In this document: piece by piece, positions 50,902 to 59,965 of the stretch
Layout: every line of letters starts with the position of its first letter
Numbering within the stretch: position 1 is the first letter of the stretch
Source: Propionivibrio sp.
GTDB taxonomy: Bacteria; Pseudomonadota; Gammaproteobacteria; Burkholderiales; Rhodocyclaceae
Assembly (NCBI GenBank): GCA_029975435.1
Contig: JARKPC010000046.1
Coordinates: 1-64,000 of the forward strand
Direction: 5' to 3'
Length of the DNA stretch: 64,000 nt
Made by a program: the position numbers and the translations under genes
The notes under the pieces: generated by a model
Seen by the model: only the letters and a program-made list of their open reading frames with translations
Databases searched by the model: none
Told to the model about the DNA's origin: nothing

Positions 50902-51875
50902 GACTCGGCCGCACCAGTTTTGAGTGCGACGGCCTTGATCGTGTCGATGGCGAAATCAAGGGCTTCGGTCTGGGTGAAGCGTTCGATGCAGCCTTGCCGG
51001 AAAGTCTGCTCATCGTCGCCGCGCATGGCAGAGATGAAGGCCTGCGGCAGGACTAGCGCGTCCTTGATCAAATCGGCCACATCAAATACCAGACCGCCGC
51101 GCCGCGTTTTGCCGTGCAAAATCGCGAGGCCATGTGGTAGGCCAAGCACCCAGGTTGCCGTAGCGCCGAGGCCGTAGGCGAGATAGTTGCCGTGATCGAG
51201 GAAACGATTCGCCGGATCAGTACCGCCACCATGTTTGGCGCGTGTGAATTCGCCATAGCCAACCGCGTTTACCGCCAGTTTGAAGAGATGCTTGGTCAGC
51301 CGCGCCTCTTCGGTAAGCAAAGCGGTGTTGTCGATTGCAGCCTCGACTTTCTGACGCGAAGACGCAAGCGCATTAAGCAAAACATGAGCGTCGACCTGGA
51401 AACCGGCGTCGGACAATTGCCGATTATTGAGCCACTGTTTGGCGATGAAGTCGAGGCGGACGCGCTGGAAAGCTCTCGCCGCTTCAAGGCGCTTGGTATC
51501 GTCAAACCAGAAACGGACCCAGGCCTGCAAATACTCGGTCGGGCGATATTCGCTTTGCGGCGACAACCAGGCGACCTCGACATCGATTTCGTTGGCACTG
51601 AATAAAGGTGTACCACCACCCCCACAGAAACCAACCATCACGCCGGCCTTGGCCAGTTCGCGCATGGCTGCCTGTGTGATGGATGTGCCGGTACCGAGCA
51701 TGATTGAGGTGGTATTGGCGATGGGTATATTCCAATACATGGAACGTGATCCCTCATCGGTCACATATTCCACGCGGCCGCCGTTGACCAGAACCCGGCA
51801 GTGCTCCAGATAGTACAGATTTGCCCGTTTTGAATGCAGGATGGATTTTAGGTTTGATGGCGTTAGGTCCGTCAT
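50898..51875 (-). CDS. cas1: Cas1 integrase, type I-F
   Basis: 325 aa from the ATG at 51875 (MTDLTPSNLKSILHSKRANL), the standard I-F start; an in-frame ATG at 51959 is probably not used. LEHCRVLVNGGRVEYVTDEG, TSIMLGTGTSITQAAMRELA and GVMVGFCGGGGTPLF are family signatures, and the LDHGNYLAYGLGATATWVLG region holds the active-site His. It forms the Cas1-Cas2-3 adaptation complex that inserts spacers at the leader. First gene of the operon. Confidence 0.96.
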   Translation of the reverse strand: MTDLTPSNLKSILHSKRANLYYLEHCRVLVNGGRVEYVTDEGSRSMYWNIPIANTTSIMLGTGTSITQAAMRELAKAGVMVGFCGGGGTPLFSANEIDVEVAWLSPQSEYRPTEYLQAWVRFWFDDTKRLEAARAFQRVRLDFIAKQWLNNRQLSDAGFQVDAHVLLNALASSRQKVEAAIDNTALLTEEARLTKHLFKLAVNAVGYGEFTRAKHGGGTDPANRFLDHGNYLAYGLGATATWVLGLPHGLAILHGKTRRGGLVFDVADLIKDALVLPQAFISAMRGDDEQTFRQGCIERFTQTEALDFAIDTIKAVALKTGAAES

Positions 51876-51987
51876 TGCGTAATCAGATGCTATTTTGATT
51901 ATTTGATCTCTGCCGAAGAGAAGGCTCGCCGATACTTCGAGGCAATTATGCTTTCTCAATGGCTCATAGGATGAGCCTGAAACTGAT

Positions 51988-52971
51988 TCAGTTTCCTCTC
52001 AGCCGATTCGCCATCTTCGTAACTTCTGTTGTCACCCTCTCCCTCAAACCCTCTGGCCCCACCGCCTCGCAATCCGCCCCATACTTCAGGATGTCCATCA
52101 GCAGTTCCGGATCGTTGCTATACGGCACTTTTAGCTCATACGAGCCATCGTCGAGCATCCGGCCTTCCTGCTTCGGATGCCATTTCTCCGCGGCTACCCA
52201 GCGCGCCCGTTTAGGCGAAAAACGCAAGGTCGCCCATTTCACGTCCTTACCCGCAAAAATCCCGTAGCCGGACCCGAGCACCTCGTTCAGGTGTTTTTCG
52301 GCCACATCCTTGGCTTTGCTTTCCAGTAGTTCGACGCGCTGGATCGCATCGACGGCAAAACTGCGCAGTTCTTCGCGCAGATGGCACCAGGCGTCGAGAT
52401 ACCAGTTGTCGCGGTAATGAATCAGGCGCTGCGGGGAAATTTCCCGTTCGGTGACCGTATCGGTGCCGCGGGCGTGGTAGCGGATGATCAACCGTTTGCG
52501 GCGCAACAAGGCCGAGCCGATGACTTGGAAGTTGTCGAGATGAAGCTGCCGGGCGCCAACAGTCAGGATGCGGATGCGCTTGACGACTTCTTCGGCCGGA
52601 TTGTCGGCGGCGCCGATCAGCGCTGTCAGGCGCGAGAGCAGCGGCTTGATGTGCGGCCCGAGCAGGCCGCCGGTATCGAGATTGGCCAACAGGTGCTGCA
52701 TGGTGAGCAGGGCGTGGATTTCCTCGGCGGAAAACCACAGCCCGGGCAACTCGTATTGCCCGCCCAACTGCTTCACCGTTGTGTCAAAGCGATACCCGCC
52801 GGCATCGCGGTCATGAAGGATGGGGGCGTTGAGGCGGTCGCGAAGATAGGCCAGATCACGTTTTAGGGTAGCCCGGGAGACTTCCAGTTCGTCCATCAAC
52901 GTCTGGAAGGAGACCACACCCCGGTCATGGAGCATCTGGTCAATTTTGTAGAAGCGTTCCGTTTGGTTCAT
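51988..52971 (-). CDS. WYL-domain transcriptional regulator next to the cas operon
   Basis: 327 aa from the ATG at 52971 with GAGAGG upstream; an open frame to 53133 lacks coding character. The N-terminal HTH (TERFYKIDQMLHDRGVVSFQ, LMDELEVSRATLKRDLAYLR) is followed by a WYL domain (RLIHYRDNWYLDAWCHLREE) and the C-terminal WCX part. WYL proteins sense nucleotide-type ligands and often control CRISPR or DNA-damage genes. It is co-oriented, 112 bp upstream of cas1, so it may regulate the cas promoter. Confidence 0.9.
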   Translation of the reverse strand: MNQTERFYKIDQMLHDRGVVSFQTLMDELEVSRATLKRDLAYLRDRLNAPILHDRDAGGYRFDTTVKQLGGQYELPGLWFSAEEIHALLTMQHLLANLDTGGLLGPHIKPLLSRLTALIGAADNPAEEVVKRIRILTVGARQLHLDNFQVIGSALLRRKRLIIRYHARGTDTVTEREISPQRLIHYRDNWYLDAWCHLREELRSFAVDAIQRVELLESKAKDVAEKHLNEVLGSGYGIFAGKDVKWATLRFSPKRARWVAAEKWHPKQEGRMLDDGSYELKVPYSNDPELLMDILKYGADCEAVGPEGLRERVTTEVTKMANRLRGN

Positions 52972-53117
52972 GCCTCTCGCTGTTTTTCTTTTTCGGGAGA
53001 GACTGAACGCCTTGGCTCCCCGCCGGCTGTTGATCCCGGCCCTGTGCGGCATCATAGCGTCATTGCCGGAGCGATGCCATATGCCTGAGAGCAAAGAAGA
53101 GGTGCCGAACGGCCGCT

Positions 53118-53309
53118 TCACTGCCCACGGCACTTGCCGATCCGGGCCTGGCTCCGCAAGTAGGCCGGGCCTTCAAGGCACGCGAAGTCGGGGCCGTGCT
53201 CGGCAAAGATACGGCGGGCCTCTTCGCGCACCGCATTTTCGTAATGGGCGATACCGACCACGCGGTCGAAAAGGCGTCGAATGGATTGCAGGGTCTGTTC
53301 CAACTTCAC
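53118..53309 (-). CDS. Small hypothetical protein, 63 aa
   Basis: GTG start at 53309 with AAGGAG very close (about 1 bp) upstream, so the start is doubtful. QTLQSIRRLFDRVVGIAHYE, then NAVREEARRIFAEHGPDFAC, has a natural helical composition. No family is recognised. It sits upstream of and co-oriented with the WYL gene. Confidence 0.45.
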   Translation of the reverse strand: MKLEQTLQSIRRLFDRVVGIAHYENAVREEARRIFAEHGPDFACLEGPAYLRSQARIGKCRGQ

Positions 53310-53562
53310 GCTCCTTGCTGAATTCTTCGTTTGACTTCCCGCCGAACGGTGGCTTCCAATGCGCTGCGCCTGTACATTCAGCGATGAACGACGGTGTTAT
53401 CCACAATCTCTTAAGGGTGTGGGAGAAGCATAGGGATGGATAGGCTCATGGAGTGAGCCTTGTCTCCGGTATCGTAACCTCCTCAATGAACAAGCAAGGT
53501 TGGCGATCACCCTGCTGCGGCCGGTTCGACTGTCCGTGAGGGCGTATTATCTGGAGAACATT

Positions 53563-54345
53563 ATGTTGGGTGCAGTCATCGGGGACATCATCGGCTCCGT
53601 CTATGAGTTCAAGAATCATCGGGCGAAAGACTTCGCCCCGCTTTTCCATCCCGAAGCGTCCTATACGGACGATACCGTGTGCACGATCGCCGTGGCCGAT
53701 GCGCTGGTGAATGGAAGACATCCCGCCGAAGCGCTGAAGGACTGGGGTACGCGTTATTGGGAAAACGGTGGCTGGGGGCGATCCTTTGCCTTGTGGCTCT
53801 GCTCGGACAGCCTTTCACCGTACAACAGCTTTGGCAATGGCGCCGCGATGCGCGTCTCCCCGGCGGGCTTGCTGGCCCGAACGGAAGAACAGGCCACCGA
53901 ACTGGCGCACGACGTGACCCAGATCACGCACAACCACCCGGAAGGCCTGAAGGGAGCGGCGGCGACGGCGAGCGCCATCTTTCTCGCGCGGCATGGTTAC
54001 TCCCAAGCCAGCATTCGCAAATATGTGACCGAGCGCTTTGGGTATGATCTGACCCGGACCCCAGACGAAATCCGGCCCGGCAACCGATTCGATGAATCGT
54101 GTCAGGTCACCGTTCCGCAGGCACTGACCTGCGCGCTGACGGCCACGGACTATGTGGACGCGATCCGCACCGCCGTTTCCATCGGCGGTGACAGCGACAC
54201 CATTGCGGCGATTGCCGGCGGGCTGGCCGAAGCGCTTTTCGGCATCCCGGATGACATTGCCAGCCGAGGGTGGAGCTATCTTCCCGAAGAAATGCGACGG
54301 GTGCTGACGCAACTCTATGAGCAAGCCAGTATCCAGAACCCCTGA
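53563..54345 (+). CDS. ADP-ribosylglycohydrolase (DraG/ARH family)
   Basis: 260 aa from the ATG at 53563 with TGGAGA upstream. MLGAVIGDIIGSVYEFKNHR, the SYTDDTVCTIAVADAL metal site, SFGNGAAMRVSPAG, THNHPEGLKGAAA and VSIGGDSDTIAAIAGGLAEA are the classic DraG metal-binding and catalytic motifs (DDT and GGDSDT). It removes ADP-ribose from proteins or nucleic acids using two divalent metals. It is isolated, with no DraT-like partner, so the substrate is unknown. Confidence 0.95.
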   Translation: MLGAVIGDIIGSVYEFKNHRAKDFAPLFHPEASYTDDTVCTIAVADALVNGRHPAEALKDWGTRYWENGGWGRSFALWLCSDSLSPYNSFGNGAAMRVSPAGLLARTEEQATELAHDVTQITHNHPEGLKGAAATASAIFLARHGYSQASIRKYVTERFGYDLTRTPDEIRPGNRFDESCQVTVPQALTCALTATDYVDAIRTAVSIGGDSDTIAAIAGGLAEALFGIPDDIASRGWSYLPEEMRRVLTQLYEQASIQNP

Positions 54346-54414
54346 TATTTGCTAGGAATCGAAGGATATATTGGCTTCCTGGCGTAAGCGCGAACCGTGC
54401 TGCAGTCCTCTCGA

Positions 54415-56790
54415 TTACTCCACTCCTTCAAGAGCGAACACCTTATCCGGCCAGCGCTCTGCCGACCAGTCGCCCAGCGCGGCCATGAGGACATCGGCCA
54501 ATTGGGGATCGATGTGCTCCGCAGGCACCTTGGCTTTCCTCCCAAACAATCCGCGCAATGGTTGCGTCAGGCTTGCGATCGACGGACGCCGGGTGCCCGC
54601 GCCGGTCAGCGTGGCAGCGGTCTCCGGAAGTGCCATCACCGCGAGGAACGTTGCCACCACGGTTTCCTCGGGCCATGCGCTTCCCGTTTCTTGAGACGAA
54701 ATAACCAGCTCCAGCCAATCGACCACCCCGCTGCCCAGCCCGATCTGACGCAAGCCGGCATAGGTCGTGGGCCACTGTGCGCGTGCTGTCTTCTTCAGGG
54801 TTTCCGCCAGGCCGCGCGGGGTCAGTCCGGTGTATTCCGGCGTCGCGGCCCAGTGCAGCGCGTCCCGGCGATCGATGTCGACGGGTTTACGGCGCAGAAA
54901 TGCGGGGATGTCATAGCGGTCGGTCACGGAGTCCGTTGGCGTCCCGGTCGGGGCATTTCCCCCCTTGCGGCAGACAGCCGGTATGTCGAGCGCACTGTAA
55001 TCGATAGGCGCGCTTCGTAACACCGACCCCGTCCCGCCCCACCCGGCCGGCAGCATCGGGCGGATTTGGCGCAGCACCGGCATATCCACCGCCTTGTCAG
55101 CCTCATCACGTGGATGCACCAGGAAGAAACTCGTATGGGAATTGAGCAACTGATAGGCGACGGACAAGCGCCGGACCTCGTCCATCGCCCCGCGCCGTCC
55201 CTGCCGCTCAAGTTCATGCACGCGCCCCGCCGCCGCCATCCGCGAGAGCGTGGTGCCGGCGTCGATCTCGCCCTCGAACCGCAGGTGCCCGATTTCCTCG
55301 GGGTGCGGAGCACCGTCGCGGGTGCCTTCGAGACAGACATTACCGGCCGGTACCTTGTCCAGCAGGGAAAAGACATTCACCGTGTCGCCGTTGAACACCG
55401 AGGCACCGATGGGCGATTGCCAGAGCGGTGTGCAGCCCTCGGGCCACCGTAAGGAGAAATTCGTCAGGCGCGGCGAGCGCAGGCGGGAGAACATGCGCAC
55501 CACGGCCGGTTCGACCGCCTCGCCCGGGGCGACAAAGTCGCACGCGCCGCCGGTGGCTTCAGCCAGGCGCCGCAGATGGCTCTCGGCCGGACTGCTGCCG
55601 ATGCCGACAATGAACACCCGGTGTCCGGAGCTTTGGGCGGCCACGATCGTCCGGTCGATGGCACTGATCTCCCCGTCGGTGACCAGGAGCACATCGCTTG
55701 CCGACGAGATCACCTGGCCGAAGGTCGACATCAGGGCGTTTTCCATCGCGGTGCCCCCGAGGTCGGCCTGCAGGTCGTCGATCCAGCGGCGGGCCGCGCG
55801 CTGTGTGCATTCCGTTGCTTTCCATGGCGATCGCGAACGGTGCTCCACCGTACCGCCGAAACGGGACAGCGAGAAGCGATCGCCCGGCGCCAGGCCGTCG
55901 ACGATCCGATGCAGGGCCCGCCGGGCCGCAGCGATGCTGTCGCCGTTCATCGATCCGGAACAGTCGACCAGCAGCTTGATGTTGACCGGTGGCGCCTTGG
56001 GTGTGGGTAGGTGCGGACAGAAACTGGCGAGGACAACGACTTTCTCCGGTTCGACGGCATCACGGGCGAGCACGGCCAGCGACTCCGGCGCCAGCTGGTC
56101 AAGAACGAGAACGAAATCGCGATCCAGCGCCCCGCGGCGTGACAGGGACACCGTGCGCGTAAAGCCGTTGGCGCTGCCGGGCAGTTCATCGCGGATCGGA
56201 TGCGAGGGCGATGCGATCGTGGCGTGCTGGAACGCTCCGTTCAGGGTAATGGCCATTTCAAAGGGGTAGTCCGCGGTGAGGCTGTGCTCGACGACCTGAT
56301 GCGGTTTCAGACCACCGTCGCGGATCGGGTCGCCATAGCGCGGTGCGATGACTGTTGGGATCAGCAGACGCAGGCCCTGTCCTTCGAAGACCAGAGTCTG
56401 GGCATAACGCAGGGTGATTACCGCGTCTTCCCCCGGCGCCAGGTTGCCGAGATTGAGCGTATAGCTGTGATCCGGATTCTGCTCCAGCAGGATTGCGGCG
56501 TCGCCGTCGGAGAGGGCTTCCTCATAACGCGCTTCGGCCTCCGGCTTCTCGATGACGCAACCGCTCAATGTCCGTTCGCCAAGACGTACGTCGACACCAA
56601 GCAGGACGGCCTGCCAGGGCAACGGGAAGGTATAGACGATCTCGACGTGGCGGTCTTCGCGGTTGGCGAAGCGCTGCTCGACGGCGGCTTCGAAGAGCAG
56701 GCCGCGCAGGTCGCCCGTGAGCGCGACACCCTGCAGGGCGAGGCGATCGCCGTCAGCAGTGCGCAAGCCGTAGTTATCCAGTGGTCTCAT
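54415..56790 (-). CDS. VIT plus von Willebrand factor A domain protein
   Basis: 791 aa from the ATG at 56790 with AAGGAG 7 bp upstream. The N-terminal VIT domain (VALTGDLRGLLFEAAVEQRF, VEIVYTFPLPWQAVLLGVDV) is followed by a vWA domain with the MIDAS motif LLVDCSGSMNGDS (about residue 275). The C-terminal part is not recognised. No signal peptide or sortase motif, so it is probably cytosolic. It is downstream of a periplasmic-type gene and a MerR regulator. Bacterial VIT-vWA proteins are likely metal-dependent adhesion or assembly proteins. Confidence 0.9.
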   Translation of the reverse strand: MRPLDNYGLRTADGDRLALQGVALTGDLRGLLFEAAVEQRFANREDRHVEIVYTFPLPWQAVLLGVDVRLGERTLSGCVIEKPEAEARYEEALSDGDAAILLEQNPDHSYTLNLGNLAPGEDAVITLRYAQTLVFEGQGLRLLIPTVIAPRYGDPIRDGGLKPHQVVEHSLTADYPFEMAITLNGAFQHATIASPSHPIRDELPGSANGFTRTVSLSRRGALDRDFVLVLDQLAPESLAVLARDAVEPEKVVVLASFCPHLPTPKAPPVNIKLLVDCSGSMNGDSIAAARRALHRIVDGLAPGDRFSLSRFGGTVEHRSRSPWKATECTQRAARRWIDDLQADLGGTAMENALMSTFGQVISSASDVLLVTDGEISAIDRTIVAAQSSGHRVFIVGIGSSPAESHLRRLAEATGGACDFVAPGEAVEPAVVRMFSRLRSPRLTNFSLRWPEGCTPLWQSPIGASVFNGDTVNVFSLLDKVPAGNVCLEGTRDGAPHPEEIGHLRFEGEIDAGTTLSRMAAAGRVHELERQGRRGAMDEVRRLSVAYQLLNSHTSFFLVHPRDEADKAVDMPVLRQIRPMLPAGWGGTGSVLRSAPIDYSALDIPAVCRKGGNAPTGTPTDSVTDRYDIPAFLRRKPVDIDRRDALHWAATPEYTGLTPRGLAETLKKTARAQWPTTYAGLRQIGLGSGVVDWLELVISSQETGSAWPEETVVATFLAVMALPETAATLTGAGTRRPSIASLTQPLRGLFGRKAKVPAEHIDPQLADVLMAALGDWSAERWPDKVFALEGVE

Positions 56791-56900
56791 GCAAGCTTCT
56801 CCTTGTTGTTGTTGGCCGGGCGGCAAGGGTATTTCGTACGACTCGTGCGATCCGAGAGTTGGGGCGGGTGTTTCGCCGGGGGTGTTCCGTTATCGAGGCG

Positions 56901-57320
56901 CTACACCGGTTCGATGGTCAGCGGCTCGGGCCAGGGGTCCATCCACGGCCGCTCGATCACCCGTACCTTGACGCGGTCCATGGGAAAGCGGATGAAGCGG
57001 GCGTCTTCCCGGAAGAAAATCCGAATAGCCTCGTCCCCGTCGCGCTTCCACTCGCGCAGGATCATGTCGCTATGGTCGAAGCCATCGATGTTGCTGGCTT
57101 CCGGAATGCCGGTACTGTCGATGGCCAGCAGGACGCCGGGCAGGATGGAAAGCTCATCCATGGGGAAATCGGTCAGTTCGATGATGCGCCCCTGGTATTC
57201 GATATAGGTCACGACCACCAGCGGATCGTCAGCACGTATCGGACCGGCGGAAAGCGCCAGAAACAGCGCTGCGACGAGGGCGTGCCAGGAACACCGGGCG
57301 GTGCGCTCAGTCGTTGCCAT
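56901..57320 (-). CDS. Secreted hypothetical protein of the MerR/VIT cluster
   Basis: 139 aa. The signal peptide is SWHALVAALFLALSAGPIRA, with a cut near ADDP. The mature part (VVVTYIEYQGRIIELTDFPM, HSDMILREWKRDGDEAIRIF) is small and acidic, with no recognised family. It overlaps the MerR gene by 14 bp and precedes the VIT-vWA gene by 110 bp, suggesting one operon. Confidence 0.72.
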   Translation of the reverse strand: MATTERTARCSWHALVAALFLALSAGPIRADDPLVVVTYIEYQGRIIELTDFPMDELSILPGVLLAIDSTGIPEASNIDGFDHSDMILREWKRDGDEAIRIFFREDARFIRFPMDRVKVRVIERPWMDPWPEPLTIEPV

Positions 57321-57852
57321 GCTCGGGGTTCCGGGACGGGTGCCGTGGGGCGGAGGAATCGACGGGAGCAGAGGCCGGCACAGCGCCAGGGCCTTGCGGT
57401 GGGGCGTCGGACGCCTGCGTACCGATGACTTCCCCGAATACCTGCATCACCCCTCGGATGAGCTGACGGACCTGTTCGGGCGACAGACCGGCACGTCCCG
57501 GGTCGATGACCAGCTCAATGCCGTCGGCGACGGTCAGGTGACTGCATACGGACACCGATCCCACCGGCCGGGTGCGCGGCGGGACGGGCGGCGGAGCGCC
57601 GTGCAGCAGTTCGCGGATGCGCTCCAGCGAGACGCCTGAGGCCGTCCATTTCTTGATCAGCAGCAGCTGTTCGAGGTGCTTGGCGCTATAGCGTGCGGCG
57701 CGGGTTTCGCCCTCGGGACGATCGACCAGCCCGTTCTGCACGTAGTAGCGCACGGTGCGGATGGGCAGGTCGGCGAGGACGCACAGTTCGCTGAGCGGGT
57801 AGGTTGCCGTGGAGGGCGAGGCGGAAGCGTCGGAGATGGATGGCAAGGTCAT
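57307..57852 (-). CDS. MerR-family regulator
   Basis: 181 aa. YPLSELCVLADLPIRTVRYY, then VQNGLVDRPEGETRAARYSA, is the MerR winged-helix. KHLEQLLLIKKWTASGVSLE continues the fold. The C-terminal region (residues 95-140) contains ADGIELVIDPGRAGLSPEQV, and the tail is Pro/Ala-rich. There are no metal-binding Cys. First gene of the VIT-vWA cluster, likely autoregulating it. Confidence 0.88.
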   Translation of the reverse strand: MTLPSISDASASPSTATYPLSELCVLADLPIRTVRYYVQNGLVDRPEGETRAARYSAKHLEQLLLIKKWTASGVSLERIRELLHGAPPPVPPRTRPVGSVSVCSHLTVADGIELVIDPGRAGLSPEQVRQLIRGVMQVFGEVIGTQASDAPPQGPGAVPASAPVDSSAPRHPSRNPEHGND

Positions 57853-58062
57853 GGGTTTATTAAATCACCAACAATGACACAAAACAAGTGTATTAAAATA
57901 AAGCGGAACAAAAAGTAGAACGTCGATGGAACACGGCGGAACGGGAATCGGCGAAAAAAGCGGAGCAACCGACTGAACAAATAGAGCAAGAACGGAGCAT
58001 TGTCGGCATGGAAATCGGAACCAAATCGGTAGCGCTACGGGGCGGGTTCGCCGGGGACTGCC

Positions 58063-59436
58063 GTGCCTGAGCGCTTCGAAGACGTTGCGCTGACGTTGTG
58101 GTCGCCGCTGCAGCGACAGCTGGCCGCACTGCGTCAGGAGCGCGCGCCGGCGGCCCAGTGGGTGGGCATTCTCGGCAATCTGCTGCGTAAAGGTGTGAGC
58201 CAGGCGGAGTTGTCCGGTTCAGGCCTCCTGGGCTGGTTGCAGAGGTTGCCACCGGAACGGGTGCTGCCCCGCACGTTGCTGCTTGGTTATCTGGAGGAGA
58301 GGAGCGATTGCGAACTGGTGGTGCAACGCCGGGTATGCGATGACTTCGCGCCGGCGGTGCGGTTCCAGAAGGTGGCCTTGCCTCGGGAATTGCCGGCGCC
58401 GCACGTCCGTCACGGGCAGCCGGAAGTGCGCATGTTGCATTTCCGGGAGCCGGTGTTCGGGCTGTGTGTCTGGCTGCATGTGCAGATCAACCGGGGGTTG
58501 TTCGGTCATCACCGATACTGGACGCTGTCGCTGCCGCACGGCCGCAAGAAGCTGTCGGCCTTGCCGCCCAACAAGACCTTCGTTTCGGCGGCCGAGGCGG
58601 TGGCTGCGGGCCGGCGCTGGGTCGAGCGGGTGGTCACGCAACTGCGCCGGGAAGGCTTTGTCGGCGGCGCCAAGCCGCATAACCGGTATGGCTCTTATGT
58701 ACTGCCGGGTGGCGCGCACTACACGGAGTGGTTGATTACCACGCCGTATCTGTCGGTCCATTACGAGAATCCGCATTTCGACATCGCGAATCTGCTGGCA
58801 CACGTGCGTACGACGGAGCGGATGTCGGCTGAACCGACAACACGGCCACCGCGGCGGGTGCTGTTGCTGGAGGAAATCCAGAGCGACTGGTGTCAGGAAC
58901 TGCGAAACATCGAACTGGACGATGATCCGTCGCGTGAGCTGCCGTGCGACACACCGCCGCCGAATCCGTATCGCCATCATTGGGTCGAGGCCGCGCTGCG
59001 GCTGATGCTGCTGCTGGCCGCCAAAAAGGGTTTCGATGTCCTGGCCTGGCTGCCGGGGGAACTGCAGGCGGAGCGCTTTCCGTGGGCGAACGAGTATGGC
59101 CTGACGATGTTCTACAACCAGGTGGTGCCGACGGCGGTAAAGAAGCTGGCGAAAGTGTGGGGGGCGGCGGTCGGGTCGGTCGAGATCGACACGACGACGC
59201 GGGATTACGTGGTGGACTGGAACCGGCACAGCGGCCGCTGGCAGCTGCGGCATGTGCCGTCCCAACAGTGGCGGGAAGAAACCTTCGACGGGCCGGAGTG
59301 GGCGGAGAACTTCCGGGCAACGCAGGAACGAGCGGCCCGGGAAGCGTTGCCGTGTCTGGTGATTACCCCGGCTATGCGGGCGGATTTGATCCGGAAGGGA
59401 TTACCGCGGCTGGGGGCGGTGACGGCGGGGCGGTAA
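58063..59436 (+). CDS. Stand-alone protein resembling the EEIQSDW domain of polyvalent proteins
   Basis: 457 aa from a GTG. The central part (YGSYVLPGGAHYTEWLITTP, HFDIANLLAHVRTTERM, RRVLLLEEIQSDWCQELRN, HHWVEAALRLMLLLAAKKGF) matches a domain of large phage/plasmid polyvalent proteins. Those carry LPGG..Y.E and EEIQSDW motifs. Such proteins are delivered with mobile DNA. Here the domain is a single gene in chromosomal context with no adjacent mobile genes except the ISAs1 2 kb away. The biochemical activity is unknown. Confidence 0.65.
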   Translation: MPERFEDVALTLWSPLQRQLAALRQERAPAAQWVGILGNLLRKGVSQAELSGSGLLGWLQRLPPERVLPRTLLLGYLEERSDCELVVQRRVCDDFAPAVRFQKVALPRELPAPHVRHGQPEVRMLHFREPVFGLCVWLHVQINRGLFGHHRYWTLSLPHGRKKLSALPPNKTFVSAAEAVAAGRRWVERVVTQLRREGFVGGAKPHNRYGSYVLPGGAHYTEWLITTPYLSVHYENPHFDIANLLAHVRTTERMSAEPTTRPPRRVLLLEEIQSDWCQELRNIELDDDPSRELPCDTPPPNPYRHHWVEAALRLMLLLAAKKGFDVLAWLPGELQAERFPWANEYGLTMFYNQVVPTAVKKLAKVWGAAVGSVEIDTTTRDYVVDWNRHSGRWQLRHVPSQQWREETFDGPEWAENFRATQERAAREALPCLVITPAMRADLIRKGLPRLGAVTAGR

Positions 59437-59862
59437 CGGCTGTCGTGCGGGTGTTGGCGATCGATTCACCCCTTATCGGTGCTTAAAGCTTTCAACGGAT
59501 GGACTGGAGAAGCGCCGGTCAAGGTCGTAAGCGGTCGACGACTGCTTACAGAGAACGAGTCAAACCCACACTCTCGGCCATGACCAGCCAGTCGCTGACT
59601 CTCCGTTGCAGCCATTCATGGGACCGGTCTACTCCGAAAACTACCGGACGACCCACGGAAGCAGATCGGCCTGAACGACCGTTGGCCGATCGGTGTCGGG
59701 CGGCGACGTGGCGATAAGCCGCCCTTCAGTCTCTGGTAACCTTGAACGGTCGCTTCCTCATCGTCGCCACAGCCGGATCCGTCCCTCTGGAGACAACGAT
59801 GGTCGATCTGTCTTGGAGAGCGATCGGCAGTGCAGATAGCTCATAGATCACCCGCGCAAGCC
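59437..59862. other. Intergenic region without a supported gene
   Basis: Open frames here (for example 59499-59717) have Arg/Ser/Thr-rich translations and no ribosome-binding site. The sequence may be a decayed remnant, but no family could be named. It ends at the terminator of the esterase gene. Confidence 0.6.
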
Positions 59863-59902
59863 AAAAAAAGCCACCCCGAAAAGTTCAAGAGTGGCATTTT
59901 TT
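59863..59902 (-). terminator. Terminator downstream of the esterase
   Basis: On the minus strand AAAAAATGCCAC ... GTGGCTTTTTTT forms a 5-bp stem flanked by A and T runs, usable in both directions. It lies 64 bp after the esterase stop. Confidence 0.7.
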
Positions 59903-59965
59903 GTCTTAACCTGAAACGGTTGTCTACATAAATTATGTGCGGAACCTTGAACTTCTCTTTGAGTA

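Noticed and set aside
57893..58252. Minus-strand ORF overlapping the start of 58063-59436
   Set aside because: Low-complexity Ser/Pro/Ala translation typical of a shadow of the real gene in GC-rich DNA.
59499..59717. Possible 72-aa gene downstream of the polyvalent-like gene
   Set aside because: Arg/Ser/Thr-rich translation, no ribosome-binding site, no conserved pattern.
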